From: RGIG4074 sp964459165
Lineage (GTDB): Bacteria; Bacillota; Clostridia; Christensenellales; Borkfalkiaceae
Length of the DNA: 39,765 nt
Reading direction: 5' to 3'
Assembly: GCA_964459165.1 (NCBI GenBank)
Contig: CAYWKM010000009.1
Span: forward strand, 1-39,765
Shown here: positions 1-7,004 of the stretch, in pieces
Layout of the letters: every line of letters begins with the position of its first letter
How positions within the stretch are numbered: the first letter of the stretch is position 1
Notes under the pieces: generated by a model
What the model was told of the DNA's origin: nothing
Databases searched by the model: none
Seen by the model: the letters and a program-made list of their open reading frames with translations, nothing else
Made by a program: the position numbers and the translations under genes

Positions 1-118
1 TGAAGACCGAATAAAACGCCATATAATCATGACCACGCGTTCAACGCGTGGTTTATTAGATTCCAAAGGGCGTGATACCGATGACGCTGTTCGTGTGGTG
101 AAAAACTGCCAAATGTAA
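1..118 (+). CDS. 3' end of an unrecognised gene, cut by the window edge
   Basis: An open frame runs in from the left edge and stops with TAA at 116-118. It gives 38 residues rich in Arg, Asp and Thr, including RSTRGLLDSKGRDTDD, and ends in KNCQM. I do not recognise the family. A hairpin followed by a T-run lies 18 bases downstream at 136-173, which supports this being a real gene end. The same stretch contains a strong palindrome (32-52), so a non-coding element end is an alternative. Confidence 0.35.
   Translation, partial: EDRIKRHIIMTTRSTRGLLDSKGRDTDDAVRVVKNCQM
32..52. repeat. perfect 9-bp inverted repeat with 3-nt loop
   Basis: ACCACGCGT and ACGCGTGGT flank the loop TCA. It may be a subterminal hairpin of an IS200/IS605-type element or a structure inside the 3' end of the partial gene. 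No transposase is visible beside it. Confidence 0.5.
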
Positions 119-135
119 TTTTTTCTGTTTCTATA

Positions 136-173
136 ATAAATGTTGGGGTTTCGGCTTCGGCATTTATTTTTTT
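136..173 (+). terminator. probable intrinsic terminator of the left-edge gene
   Basis: ATAAATG (136-142) pairs with CATTTAT (161-167), and a wobble-rich inner stem (143-148 with 155-160) extends it. Six T residues follow at 168-173. It sits just after the stop codon at 116-118. Confidence 0.5.
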
Positions 174-218
174 AGATGAAAGGAAAAAGAGAAGCATAGC
201 GGAGAGGAATCTGCTAAA

Positions 219-503
219 ATGAAATCACTGCAAATCATAAGGGAGATTCAAGCTATGCTTCAAAAAGATTATCACACAAAGATATTGGGATTGTCCAACG
301 TAAGCGTGGAAGAAATCTTCCGAATGTATAACGACGGAAAAACGGTTAAGCAAATCGTGGACTATCTGAACGCAAAGAATATCCGCACAAGGTTTGATAG
401 ACCTATGTCAATCAATAAATATCGTTCAGTATATGCCGTTTTTTATCGCTTTGCTCTTGTAAAAGAAAATCCAAACAAGATAATCGTTTCTATATCTGAA
501 TAA
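219..503 (+). pseudogene. fragment of a large serine recombinase
   Basis: Residues about 28-70 (VEEIFRMYNDGKTVKQIVDY, then NAKNIRT and RPMSINKYRSV) read like the recombinase domain that follows the catalytic domain in large serine recombinases. There, a helix with an IFxMYxxGKxxKQI pattern precedes 'LNxKxIRT' and the next helix. The catalytic N-terminal resolvase domain and the C-terminal zinc ribbon/coiled coil are absent. The 94-residue frame then runs into unrelated sequence and overlaps the opposite-strand gene at 426-719. I read it as the remnant of an integrase from a transposon or ICE. A short stand-alone DNA-binding protein is less likely. Confidence 0.5.
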
Positions 504-719
504 TGTTCTCTCTCCGACAAATCCAGCGACCGATAGTTTCCAATTTTCTTGCGGTTTTCCGTAATAGATACTCCGAAAAATAGCGCCCTTCTTCCCGCCG
601 AGCAAAATATCTTCGTCCGAGAATCTTTCCAATGCTTTTTCAACCGCTATAATTGTTATAAGATCTCCGTTGCGAATCGCATTACGGATTATTTTTTCTT
701 GTTCTTTTATCTTCTGCAT
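426..719 (-). CDS. small putative helix-turn-helix protein
   Basis: This 97-residue protein starts MQKIKEQEK. That start has a GAGGT ribosome binding site 7 bases upstream, which is why I prefer it to the longer frame starting at 782. The C-terminal part contains VGERTLFRYRNDYL, similar in layout to the recognition helix of sigma-70 region 4/ArpU-like regulators (xSERTxxRYRxxYL). A basic, Glu/Lys-rich helix lies at the N-terminus. Such proteins are common in phages and integrative elements. It overlaps the recombinase fragment on the other strand and is divergent from the HepT-like gene. The function is not established, and a spurious frame cannot be excluded. Confidence 0.4.
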   Translation of the reverse strand: MQKIKEQEKIIRNAIRNGDLITIIAVEKALERFSDEDILLGGKKGAIFRSIYYGKPQENWKLSVAGFVGERTLFRYRNDYLVWIFFYKSKAIKNGIY

Positions 720-775
720 AATATTTACCTCAATCATATCATACAGTTGATTCATTTTTATGATCTGCCATTTTT

Positions 776-1171
776 TTGGCAAGTCATAAAATTTTTTGTC
801 TAAAGAACCATTCGCTTAGCGAGTGGATAAAGAGCTTAAGCTGTGGACAAGAAAAAACTCCTGTAATACTCACTGATCTGGAATTTATGATGGAGCATAC
901 GGCGGGGAAATCTCAAGATAAAATTGAAGAAAACCCGTTGTTGTTCGATTCCATAATGTTTCGTCTAGTTCAAATTGCAGAAAATAGCGAAAAACTAACT
1001 ACAACTTTTAGAGATGAAAACAAGGGACTGCCGTGGAAATCCATAAAGGGTTTGAGAAACCATATTGTTCACGATTATGGCATAATAGACCTTGGAATTA
1101 TTTATGACACAGTTATCCATTCGATCCCCGAGTTGTACAGGGCATTAAAACAGCTCGTCAATTTAAAATAA
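776..1171 (+). CDS. HepT-like (DUF86) toxin-family protein
   Basis: The 131-residue product has the hallmark C-terminal block of HepT-like/DUF86 proteins: LPWKSIKGLRNHIVHDYG, containing the R-x4-H (RNHIVH) followed by D-Y motif. HepT is the HEPN-fold toxin of HepT/MntA toxin-antitoxin pairs, where it acts as an RNase and is silenced by AMPylation of the motif tyrosine by the nucleotidyltransferase MntA. The preceding helices (FDSIMFRLVQIAENSEKL) also fit the family. The first 30 or so residues do not look like the normal family start, and no good SD precedes the ATG, so the gene may be 5'-truncated and fused to foreign sequence. No mntA-like gene is visible on either side. It lies among mobile-element debris in an AT-rich patch. 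Confidence 0.65.
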   Translation: MASHKIFCLKNHSLSEWIKSLSCGQEKTPVILTDLEFMMEHTAGKSQDKIEENPLLFDSIMFRLVQIAENSEKLTTTFRDENKGLPWKSIKGLRNHIVHDYGIIDLGIIYDTVIHSIPELYRALKQLVNLK

Positions 1172-1207
1172 TAATTTAAGAAATCAATTAAAATTGAAAC
1201 ATCTATC

Positions 1208-1390
1208 TAGTGGGTAGGCGCTGAAGTGTACTCACTAAAGTTATACATTTTTGGAGGTGCGTATTTTTGTAGCTTTAGCGAAAATATCCCCCCAGTTCTA
1301 CTGGGGGGATTAAAGATGCCTGAGTGGTTAGCAAGTATTATCCTCTTTTAGGGGTTGCGCTGACCACCAGCTTACCGCTCGGTGTAATTG
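1208..1390. mobile_element. hairpin cluster resembling an IS200/IS605-type element end
   Basis: Three secondary structures lie in this non-coding stretch. The first is a 9-bp stem with one wobble (1208-1216 with 1229-1237). The second is a perfect 10-bp stem of C6/G6 type with loop TTCTA (1286-1295 with 1301-1310). The third is a bulged CACC-AGC/GCT-GGTG hairpin (1365-1384). None has a convincing T-run. The arrangement resembles the non-coding 3' side of tnpA-only IS200-type elements in Clostridia. The family match is from memory and no transposase gene remains. Confidence 0.3.
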
Positions 1391-1391
1391 T

Positions 1392-2636
1392 TTAAGCGTC
1401 CTTTTCGCGCGCTATGGTCGTATTGTCTTCGTCTCGTTTTCTCAGCTCTCTTACGGGATGCGGCTTTTCCTCGAAGCGGAAGTCTTGCCCGTTCTTTTCG
1501 ATATATCTCGCCATAAAGCTGTGCGAAGGGACTTTTGAAATATCGGCGTTTACCTTTTTCTGGTATTGGTAAAAATCGGCGTTCATGGGAACGTCCTTGA
1601 TATCGAGATAGCCCTCTTTCATGGCGGTCAGCCTTACGGATTTCAATGTTTCGCGAATATGCTCTTTATTCTCGTGCAAACGGATCAGAGGAGGGAACTC
1701 TCCTATGGGAATGACTTGCTGCCAATGCTTTCCTTCGTATTTTTTCAATAACTCTGCGGCAATGTGTAAATGCGTAACTTCGTCCTCGTAGTGTTTCGCC
1801 CATATCTTCTTGATTTTTTCATCCGTTTCGTCTTCATAACAGGAATAATAAAGATAACATTCTGTGTATTCGTGCATGAGAAGGTTTTCCAGCCACGTGC
1901 AGTTGGGATCCATTAAGCTTTCATAGCCGCTCACGTGCTGTTCCTCGATCATACCGATCTCGCTGAAAAGCTTTCTCCCTTGTTGCGTCGGATAAAAAGC
2001 GCCTACGTTCATATAATAGCTCATCGTCTGCTGTTCAGCCGCCGTTATGGCGTTGATGTGCAGCCGCGTTTCTATATCCGCCGTATGGAAGTCGAGCGGG
2101 TAACGGATATCGTCGTTGGGGTGTCTGTGTTCGGCTATCGTGGGACGTCCGGGCATAATTTCGGTATAATGTCCGATGAGAACGTCGAAGCTTTCCCCGC
2201 AGTCCTGTTCCAATAAATCGGAAAAACGGTACAGATGATCGAAATCCTCCAAGAGAGCGAAGTTCAATTGATTTCTTACCGAAGCGTTCTTTTCTTCTCG
2301 CGCGAGTCCCGCCGTCAAATCTACGGCGAGCTGTTCGTAAGAGATCGTCGTTTCGAGAAGATTTTCATCCGTTGGCTTCAACGCCTGTATCTTTTTCTGC
2401 TGCTGAGCTTCTCCTCTCCGCAGTTGCGCGAGGATGCGTCGAATATCGTTATTCGGGCAGTTTCTGGCAAAGAAATGCGAAAATTTCACCGCCTCCATTT
2501 CCGTTCCGTTCATCAAAATAATTCTCGTTTTGGTGTACGCATCCGTAGCATACTTGTCATAGGCGGCAGGGTTTAGGTCGTGCCAGCTTTCATAAGTGTC
2601 TTCGATTTTTTTTGCTTTCTCTTCAAAGGGATTCAT
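1392..2636 (-). CDS. ferritin-like di-iron superfamily protein, probably two helical bundles
   Basis: This acidic 414-residue soluble protein has no signal peptide. Glu/His pairs typical of ferritin-like four-helix bundles occur repeatedly: EEQHVSGYE, then HEYTECYLYY, then HYEDEVTHLH in the second half. A similar but weaker series lies in the first half (SYEQLAVDLT, AREEK, LLEDFDHLYRF). This suggests two consecutive bundles, with at least the second keeping ExxH metal ligands. Oxygen or peroxide detoxification or iron handling is the usual role of such proteins, but I cannot name the substrate. An AAGGAAGGTG ribosome binding site precedes the ATG. The gene is monocistronic, as the dapB terminator lies upstream of it. 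The last 40 residues are charged and probably disordered. Confidence 0.7.
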   Translation of the reverse strand: MNPFEEKAKKIEDTYESWHDLNPAAYDKYATDAYTKTRIILMNGTEMEAVKFSHFFARNCPNNDIRRILAQLRRGEAQQQKKIQALKPTDENLLETTISYEQLAVDLTAGLAREEKNASVRNQLNFALLEDFDHLYRFSDLLEQDCGESFDVLIGHYTEIMPGRPTIAEHRHPNDDIRYPLDFHTADIETRLHINAITAAEQQTMSYYMNVGAFYPTQQGRKLFSEIGMIEEQHVSGYESLMDPNCTWLENLLMHEYTECYLYYSCYEDETDEKIKKIWAKHYEDEVTHLHIAAELLKKYEGKHWQQVIPIGEFPPLIRLHENKEHIRETLKSVRLTAMKEGYLDIKDVPMNADFYQYQKKVNADISKVPSHSFMARYIEKNGQDFRFEEKPHPVRELRKRDEDNTTIAREKDA

Positions 2637-2713
2637 ATAATCGCACCTTCCTTTTCTTGAATATGCTCTTAATATTGCCTTTTACGCGTTTTTTATGCAA
2701 AGATAGCTGTCAT

Positions 2714-2739
2714 AAAAAAGGCAGGCGTCACCGCCTGCC
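2714..2739 (-). terminator. intrinsic terminator of the asd-dapA-dapB operon
   Basis: Read on the minus strand, GGCAGGCG and CGCCTGCC form a perfect 8-bp stem with a 4-nt loop, followed by six T residues. It starts about 20 bases after the dapB stop codon. Confidence 0.92.
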
Positions 2740-2757
2740 GATTGCATTTTTTCATCG

Positions 2758-3516
2758 TTAAATATTGTTCAAAACGTCTTTCATGTCGTACATCCCCGCA
2801 GGTTTTCCCGTCACGAATTTAGCCGCCTTTACCGCGCCGTTTGCAAATACCTTTTTGCTGTCCGCTCTGTGCGAAAAGGAGATCATCTCGTCTTGACCGC
2901 AGAACATTACGTCGTGATCGCCTACGATCGTGCCGCCGCGCACCGAGTGAATGCCGATCTCCTTGCCCCTTTTTCCGGTCTTTCCGCTTCGTCCTTCCAC
3001 GTAGTCCTTTTTGTTGTCGAAGGCGGAATTGACGGAATCCGCCAGCATCAGCGCAGTTCCCGACGGAGCGTCTACCTTTTGATTGTGGTGTTTTTCTACA
3101 ATTTCCACGTCGTAGGATTCTCCGAGAAACTCCGCCGCTTCTTTGACGAGTTTTACGAGGAGGTTGACGCCGATCGAGAAATTCGCCGTCTTGAATATAG
3201 CGATTTCTTTGGAAGCCGCTTGGATCATTTCAAGATCGGACGTAATGTAGCCCGTCGTCGCGAGGACGATCGCGCATTTTTTTTCCTTGGCAAATTCAAG
3301 GATATCTTTCAAAAGGATAGGGGAAGAGAAGTCGATAACGACGTCGGGGTTTTCGGTTACCTCCGAAAACGTCGTGTAAACGGGAATGTCGCAATAGCCC
3401 TCCGGCTTTTTGTAGTCTACGCCGCAGATCGCTCGCGCTTCCTCGTCGTTCTTCAAAATATTGAAGATATTCGTTCCCATTTTCCCGCCGATCCCGCTGA
3501 TTAAAACCTTGATCAT
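2758..3516 (-). CDS. dapB: 4-hydroxy-tetrahydrodipicolinate reductase
   Basis: DapB reduces the product of DapA with NAD(P)H to tetrahydrodipicolinate, the second step of the diaminopimelate branch that feeds peptidoglycan and lysine. The 252-residue length is normal. The dinucleotide-binding loop GIGGKMG is at residues 8-14. The catalytic/substrate motif HHNQKVDAPSGTA is at 143-155, with the catalytic His pair and Lys147. The conserved SVRGGTIVGDH and FSHRADS segments follow. Its ATG overlaps the dapA stop by 4 bases (ATGA), indicating translational coupling as the last gene of the lysine-riboswitch operon. A strong terminator follows. Confidence 0.96.
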   Translation of the reverse strand: MIKVLISGIGGKMGTNIFNILKNDEEARAICGVDYKKPEGYCDIPVYTTFSEVTENPDVVIDFSSPILLKDILEFAKEKKCAIVLATTGYITSDLEMIQAASKEIAIFKTANFSIGVNLLVKLVKEAAEFLGESYDVEIVEKHHNQKVDAPSGTALMLADSVNSAFDNKKDYVEGRSGKTGKRGKEIGIHSVRGGTIVGDHDVMFCGQDEMISFSHRADSKKVFANGAVKAAKFVTGKPAGMYDMKDVLNNI

Positions 3517-4409
3517 TCTTCAACGACCTCCAGACCGTATTCGATAAGTACCTTTTTCATTCTTTCCTTGTTTTGCGGTTCCATTTCCGTGAGGGGGGCT
3601 CTCGGGCTTCCCGCGTGAAGTCCGAGCATATTGGCGCCGGCTTTTACGGGGATCGGGTTGACCTCATAGAAGCAAGCGTCGATTAAGGGAAGAAGACGAT
3701 CCTGCGCCTTGTTCGCTTCTTCCAGATTCCCGCTCTTAACCAGCGTATAAACGGCTTTTACCTCTTTGGGAACGAGGTTGGAGGCGACGGAAATCAGCCC
3801 TTCGCCGCCGATGGCGAGGATGGGAAGATTCAGATTGTCGTCGCCGGAGTAAAGATCCATTTTTCCCCGTATTCTTCTCATCGTTTCGCAAATTTGTTCC
3901 ATGTTGCCGCAAGCTTCCTTGATGCCCGCCATGCGGGGGAGGAAGGAAAGCCTCTCCGCCGTTGCCGGCAGAATGTTTACGCCCGTTCTCGGAGGAACGT
4001 TATAGGCGATGATAGGAATATGTACGCTGTCGTGTATCGTTTTATAATACTCGTAAATACCGTTTTGCGTGCATTTGTTGTAATAGGGAGTGACGACTAA
4101 AAGTCCGTCTGCGCCGAACGCTTCCGCCTTTTTGCTCGCGGCGACCGCTTTTGCCGTGCTGTTGGCTCCGCTGCCGAGGACGACTTTTACCCGTTTCGCC
4201 GCTCTTTCCACAGCGAAACGCATCGTTTCGTCCTTTTCCTCCTCCGTCATCGTCGCAGGCTCTCCCGTCGTTCCGACGACGACGAGAACGTCTGTTCCCG
4301 CTTCGATCTGACGCTCGATCATGTTTCCGAAGGCCTCGTAATTGACTCCGCCGTTGTCAAAAAACGGCGTGATCATTGCGGTAGCCGTACCCTTAAAAAA
4401 ACCTGTCAT
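3513..4409 (-). CDS. dapA: 4-hydroxy-tetrahydrodipicolinate synthase
   Basis: DapA condenses pyruvate with aspartate semialdehyde, the committed step of diaminopimelate/lysine synthesis. The 298-residue protein is an (alpha/beta)8 class I aldolase of normal length. GTTGE lies at residues 46-50, YNVPPRTG at 136-143 with the active-site Tyr and Arg, and the Schiff-base Lys164 in GIKEACGN. It sits 35 bases downstream of asd and overlaps dapB by 4 bases. It is therefore expected to be switched off by lysine through the leader riboswitch, along with any allosteric control. Confidence 0.97.
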   Translation of the reverse strand: MTGFFKGTATAMITPFFDNGGVNYEAFGNMIERQIEAGTDVLVVVGTTGEPATMTEEEKDETMRFAVERAAKRVKVVLGSGANSTAKAVAASKKAEAFGADGLLVVTPYYNKCTQNGIYEYYKTIHDSVHIPIIAYNVPPRTGVNILPATAERLSFLPRMAGIKEACGNMEQICETMRRIRGKMDLYSGDDNLNLPILAIGGEGLISVASNLVPKEVKAVYTLVKSGNLEEANKAQDRLLPLIDACFYEVNPIPVKAGANMLGLHAGSPRAPLTEMEPQNKERMKKVLIEYGLEVVEE

Positions 4410-4444
4410 AAAATATATCTCCGTCGATCCTTTCGGATCCTTTT

Positions 4445-5530
4445 TTATTCAAAATACCCTTTTGCGGCGAGAAGTTCGGCTAAGAGGACCGCGCCTCCCG
4501 CGGCTCCTCTTAACGTATTATGAGAAAGTCCGATAAATTTATAATCGAAAATCTGCGCGCCGTCCTCTCTCAGCCTTCCCGCTTCGATCGCCATGCCGTT
4601 TTCAATCATTTTGTCGAGCGCGGGCTGGGGACGGTTATCCTCTTCAAAGTAATGAATAAACTGCTTGGGGGCGGAGGGGAGAGCCAGCTCCTGCGGAACG
4701 CCGGAAAAATTCTTCCACGCCTCAAGAATTTCTTCCTTTGCGGGCTTATTTTCAAATTTTACGAATACGGCTGCGGTGTGGCCGTCGGAAACGGGAACGC
4801 GCAGGCATTGCGCCGTCACGGCGGGTCCGTCTGCGAGGACGACGACGCCCTTTTCTACCTTTCCCCAAATTTTCAGCGGCTCCTGCTCGCTCTTTTCCTC
4901 CTCTCCTCCGATATAAGGAATAACGTTATCTGTAATTTCCGGCATCGTTTTAAAGGTTTTGCCCGCGCCGGAAATCGCCTGATAGGTGCAGACGGTCGCC
5001 GCCTTTATTCCGAATTTTTTCAGCGGAGTCAGAAGGGGAACGTAAGACTGCAGGGAACAGTTGCTCTTTACGGCGATAAAGCCGCGTTTCGTGCCGAGCC
5101 TCTTTTTTTGCGAGGCGATCACTTCGATATGTTCGGGGTTGATTTCGGGAATCACCATGGGAACGTCCGGCGTAAATCGATGCGCGGAGTTGTTGGATAC
5201 GACGGGGATTTCCGCTTTCGCATAATTTTCCTCGAGCGTTTTAATTTCTTCTTTTTTCATATTCACGGCGCAGAAGACAAAGTCTACCTGCTTTGCGATT
5301 GTCTCGATATCGGATTCGGCGTCGAAAACGACCATATTTTTTACGCTTTCGGGAATCGGGCAAGTCATCGCCCATTTTTCCCCGACGGCCTCCGCATAGC
5401 TTTTCCCTGCGGAACGGGCGGACGCCGCCAAAACTTTAAGATTAAACCAAGGGTGTTCGGCGAGGAGGGTGATAAATCTCTGACCGACCATACCCGTCGC
5501 GCCTACGACGCCTACATTGTACTGTTTCAT
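4445..5530 (-). CDS. asd: aspartate-semialdehyde dehydrogenase (archaeal/fungal-type subfamily)
   Basis: Asd makes L-aspartate 4-semialdehyde from aspartyl phosphate with NADPH, feeding DapA. The N-terminal GATGMVGQRF forms the NADP-binding loop (residues 10-19), and Cys158 in KSNCSLQS is the catalytic thiol. This SNCS-L/I-Q variant and the overall pattern fit the archaeal/fungal-type enzymes found in many Clostridia. The frame extends upstream to 5605, but the ATG at 5530 is preceded by CAGGAG at good distance. The upstream part would also lie over the riboswitch terminator, so I use the 361-residue form. It is the first gene of the operon. Confidence 0.95.
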   Translation of the reverse strand: MKQYNVGVVGATGMVGQRFITLLAEHPWFNLKVLAASARSAGKSYAEAVGEKWAMTCPIPESVKNMVVFDAESDIETIAKQVDFVFCAVNMKKEEIKTLEENYAKAEIPVVSNNSAHRFTPDVPMVIPEINPEHIEVIASQKKRLGTKRGFIAVKSNCSLQSYVPLLTPLKKFGIKAATVCTYQAISGAGKTFKTMPEITDNVIPYIGGEEEKSEQEPLKIWGKVEKGVVVLADGPAVTAQCLRVPVSDGHTAAVFVKFENKPAKEEILEAWKNFSGVPQELALPSAPKQFIHYFEEDNRPQPALDKMIENGMAIEAGRLREDGAQIFDYKFIGLSHNTLRGAAGGAVLLAELLAAKGYFE

Positions 5531-5576
5531 AACAGGAACTCCTGAAAAAATTTTCTTCTCTCTTCGGTAAAAAGGA

Positions 5577-5612
5577 AACAAAAACCGATTGCGCGCGGGG
5601 CGCAATCGGTTG
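5577..5612 (-). terminator. riboswitch-controlled intrinsic terminator before asd
   Basis: On the minus strand AACCGATTGCG (from 5611) pairs with CGCAATCGGTT (ending 5583), and a T-rich tail follows. It lies between the lysine aptamer and the asd start codon, the standard place for the expression platform of an L box that terminates transcription when lysine is bound. Confidence 0.88.
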
Positions 5613-5639
5613 ATCAGACTTTTATTTGGGTCTTAACGA

Positions 5640-5821
5640 ACAAATAGCGCTCCACTTGAATGAAGTGGCAGTTACAGAAATCTTATTTTCTGCAACCAGA
5701 AGCCAACCGGAAATTTTCGCTTCTTCGGCGGAGATACCCTTTGATCCGCGGCAAAGATTTTCCTTTAATCTTTATTTATGCGCGCACGGATTACTCATGT
5801 TCTTCCGCTCCTCTATTTTGT
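5640..5821 (-). ncRNA. lysine riboswitch (L box)
   Basis: On the minus strand the conserved lysine-aptamer landmarks appear in order. These are AGAGGAGCGG..CATGAGTAA near 5816-5791, then AAAGGGTATCTCCGCCGAAG, then TTGGCTTCTGG, and finally CTGTAACTGCC..GTGGAGCGCTATTTG closing near 5641. The P1 helix forms between AAATAG at the 5' end and CTATTT at the 3' end. A terminator hairpin and asd-dapA-dapB follow. Lysine binding should favour the terminator, giving end-product control of the pathway. Confidence 0.93.
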
Positions 5822-5828
5822 AAGAAAG

Positions 5829-5857
5829 ATTTTATCATATTATCTTACGAATGTCAA
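5829..5857 (-). promoter_or_regulatory. sigma-A promoter of the asd-dapA-dapB operon
   Basis: TTGACA (5857-5852) and TAAAAT (5834-5829) are separated by exactly 17 bases on the minus strand. Transcription would start just before the lysine riboswitch P1 helix. Confidence 0.88.
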
Positions 5858-5905
5858 ACGCTTACGGTACGTTGTCCGAATTTTTTTAGAAAATCAAAGT
5901 AAATT

Positions 5906-6463
5906 TTAAAAATTCTTTGCGATATGGACGAAGCCGAGTATAGCGGCGGCAATAGAAATGATTGCGGGAATAACGCACAGCGAGCATACCGAGCAGGCGG
6001 GATTTCCGCTGCAATAGACGGGCAAAATTTTAGAGCCGTTCATCGTGAGCGCGATGACAAAGCAGCCGATGAGGGCGAACGCCGTAAAAAACATGACGAC
6101 GGCGGAAAGATAGGAAAGGATAAAATTTCTTTTTTTCAACGAGGCTATCCGTAAGCATATCTCCGCTGCAATCAGGACGAAAGCGATAATCGTTACGACG
6201 CCGAGGACGTTGCAGTAAGTCTTCGCATAATAATAGAAGGGAACGGCGATATCGCCGAAAACGGCGGCGCTCGATGAAAAGTTACCGCTGACGGATGCAA
6301 AGAGAATCGCCCAGCCGTTAAAGGAAACTTCGATTCCCGGAAGATCGGTGTTATAGACGTACGCCCAAGGCATAAAAAACGTCAGAAAGAGAAGGATCGT
6401 CCCTCCTAAAACAATATAGGATAACTTGTTGTCTTGTTCTGTTATAGGTATAGTAGGTTTCAT
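5906..6463 (-). CDS. four-helix membrane protein with an external Cys cluster, last gene of the zinc operon
   Basis: I do not recognise a named family. The 185-residue protein has four predicted membrane segments near residues 17-35, 85-105, 118-140 and 163-182. The Lys/Arg loop at 109-113 is probably cytoplasmic, which places both other loops outside. The loop before the last helix carries C151-x5-C157-x2-C160-x2-C163 (CSGNPACSVCSLC), a plausible metal-binding or disulfide cluster. AAGGAG stands upstream of the ATG, and only 10 bases separate it from the preceding lipoprotein gene, so it belongs to the ZnuABC operon. A role in zinc handling is inferred from context. No obvious terminator follows it. 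Confidence 0.75.
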   Translation of the reverse strand: MKPTIPITEQDNKLSYIVLGGTILLFLTFFMPWAYVYNTDLPGIEVSFNGWAILFASVSGNFSSSAAVFGDIAVPFYYYAKTYCNVLGVVTIIAFVLIAAEICLRIASLKKRNFILSYLSAVVMFFTAFALIGCFVIALTMNGSKILPVYCSGNPACSVCSLCVIPAIISIAAAILGFVHIAKNF

Positions 6464-6473
6464 GATTTGCTCC

Positions 6474-7004
6474 TTATTTCGTTACATAATAATTTAACGA
6501 GGAATAATCCTCTATTTCGTAAAAGTTTTCTACCTGAAAGACGAGAAAGGAAATTTCTTCCGCGCTGTCGTAATCAATCGTTCCGTCTTCAAAATAAGCG
6601 TAAATGGCGATCGTCGTCTTTTCGCTGCTCGCCAAGTTTCCCCTCAGATGAATCCACGCTTTGTCGTTGCCGTCCTCGCTTTGATTGCGCGGGGCGGGAA
6701 GTTCTCCGTCGTACAATAAAATGAATCCGATAATCGTGTCGTTTCCGCAGGTGCAGCCGTATCCGGCGGAACATTTTCTCACGCCGCAAAGCGTCTTTTC
6801 TCCGTTTATGTCGGTCAGCTCATAGGTGAAGCAATCGTATTCGATCGTAGAGCCGAGGTATTGTTCGGGATAATAGAGCATATTCGTCATGACGAGGAAG
6901 AAGGTTTTTTCCGTCAGGACGTAATCTTTAACGCCGCATGAGGCAAAAACCGATAGCAGAGAGAAGAGGAAAGAAACGCAGATAAGTTTTATTTTCTTAC
7001 GCAT
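6474..7004 (-). CDS. lipoprotein with a YcgQ/DUF1980-like domain in the zinc operon
   Basis: The start at 7004 has GGGAGG upstream and opens a 176-residue protein with a lipoprotein signal peptide (hydrophobic 8-20, FASC with lipidated Cys23). The mature part, beginning LTEKTFFLVMTNMLYYPEQY, then LGSTIEYDCFTY and later IIGFILLYDG, resembles the C-terminal domain of YcgQ/TIGR03943 (DUF1980) proteins. Those occur beside the YcgR permease and are often zinc-regulated. Five further cysteines (58, 73, 78, 84, 86) could bind metal. It overlaps the end of znuB by 16 bases. Here the domain is a stand-alone lipoprotein without a YcgR partner, so an extracytoplasmic zinc-binding role is inferred. Confidence 0.7.
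   Translation of the reverse strand: MRKKIKLICVSFLFSLLSVFASCGVKDYVLTEKTFFLVMTNMLYYPEQYLGSTIEYDCFTYELTDINGEKTLCGVRKCSAGYGCTCGNDTIIGFILLYDGELPAPRNQSEDGNDKAWIHLRGNLASSEKTTIAIYAYFEDGTIDYDSAEEISFLVFQVENFYEIEDYSSLNYYVTK

Noticed and set aside
767..782. TGCCA-N6-TGGCA inverted repeat before the HepT-like gene
   Set aside because: The spacer is a plain T-run and the arms are only 5 bp; not enough for an operator claim.
549..803. 84-residue plus-strand frame
   Set aside because: Its Phe/Tyr-rich content is antisense to the 426-719 gene and no SD is present.
2869..3504. 211-residue plus-strand frame opposite dapB
   Set aside because: Shadow of a clear dapB gene; high Arg content reflects reversed codons.
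4520..5545. 341-residue plus-strand frame opposite asd
   Set aside because: asd on the minus strand has all catalytic motifs, and the plus frame has none and no signals.
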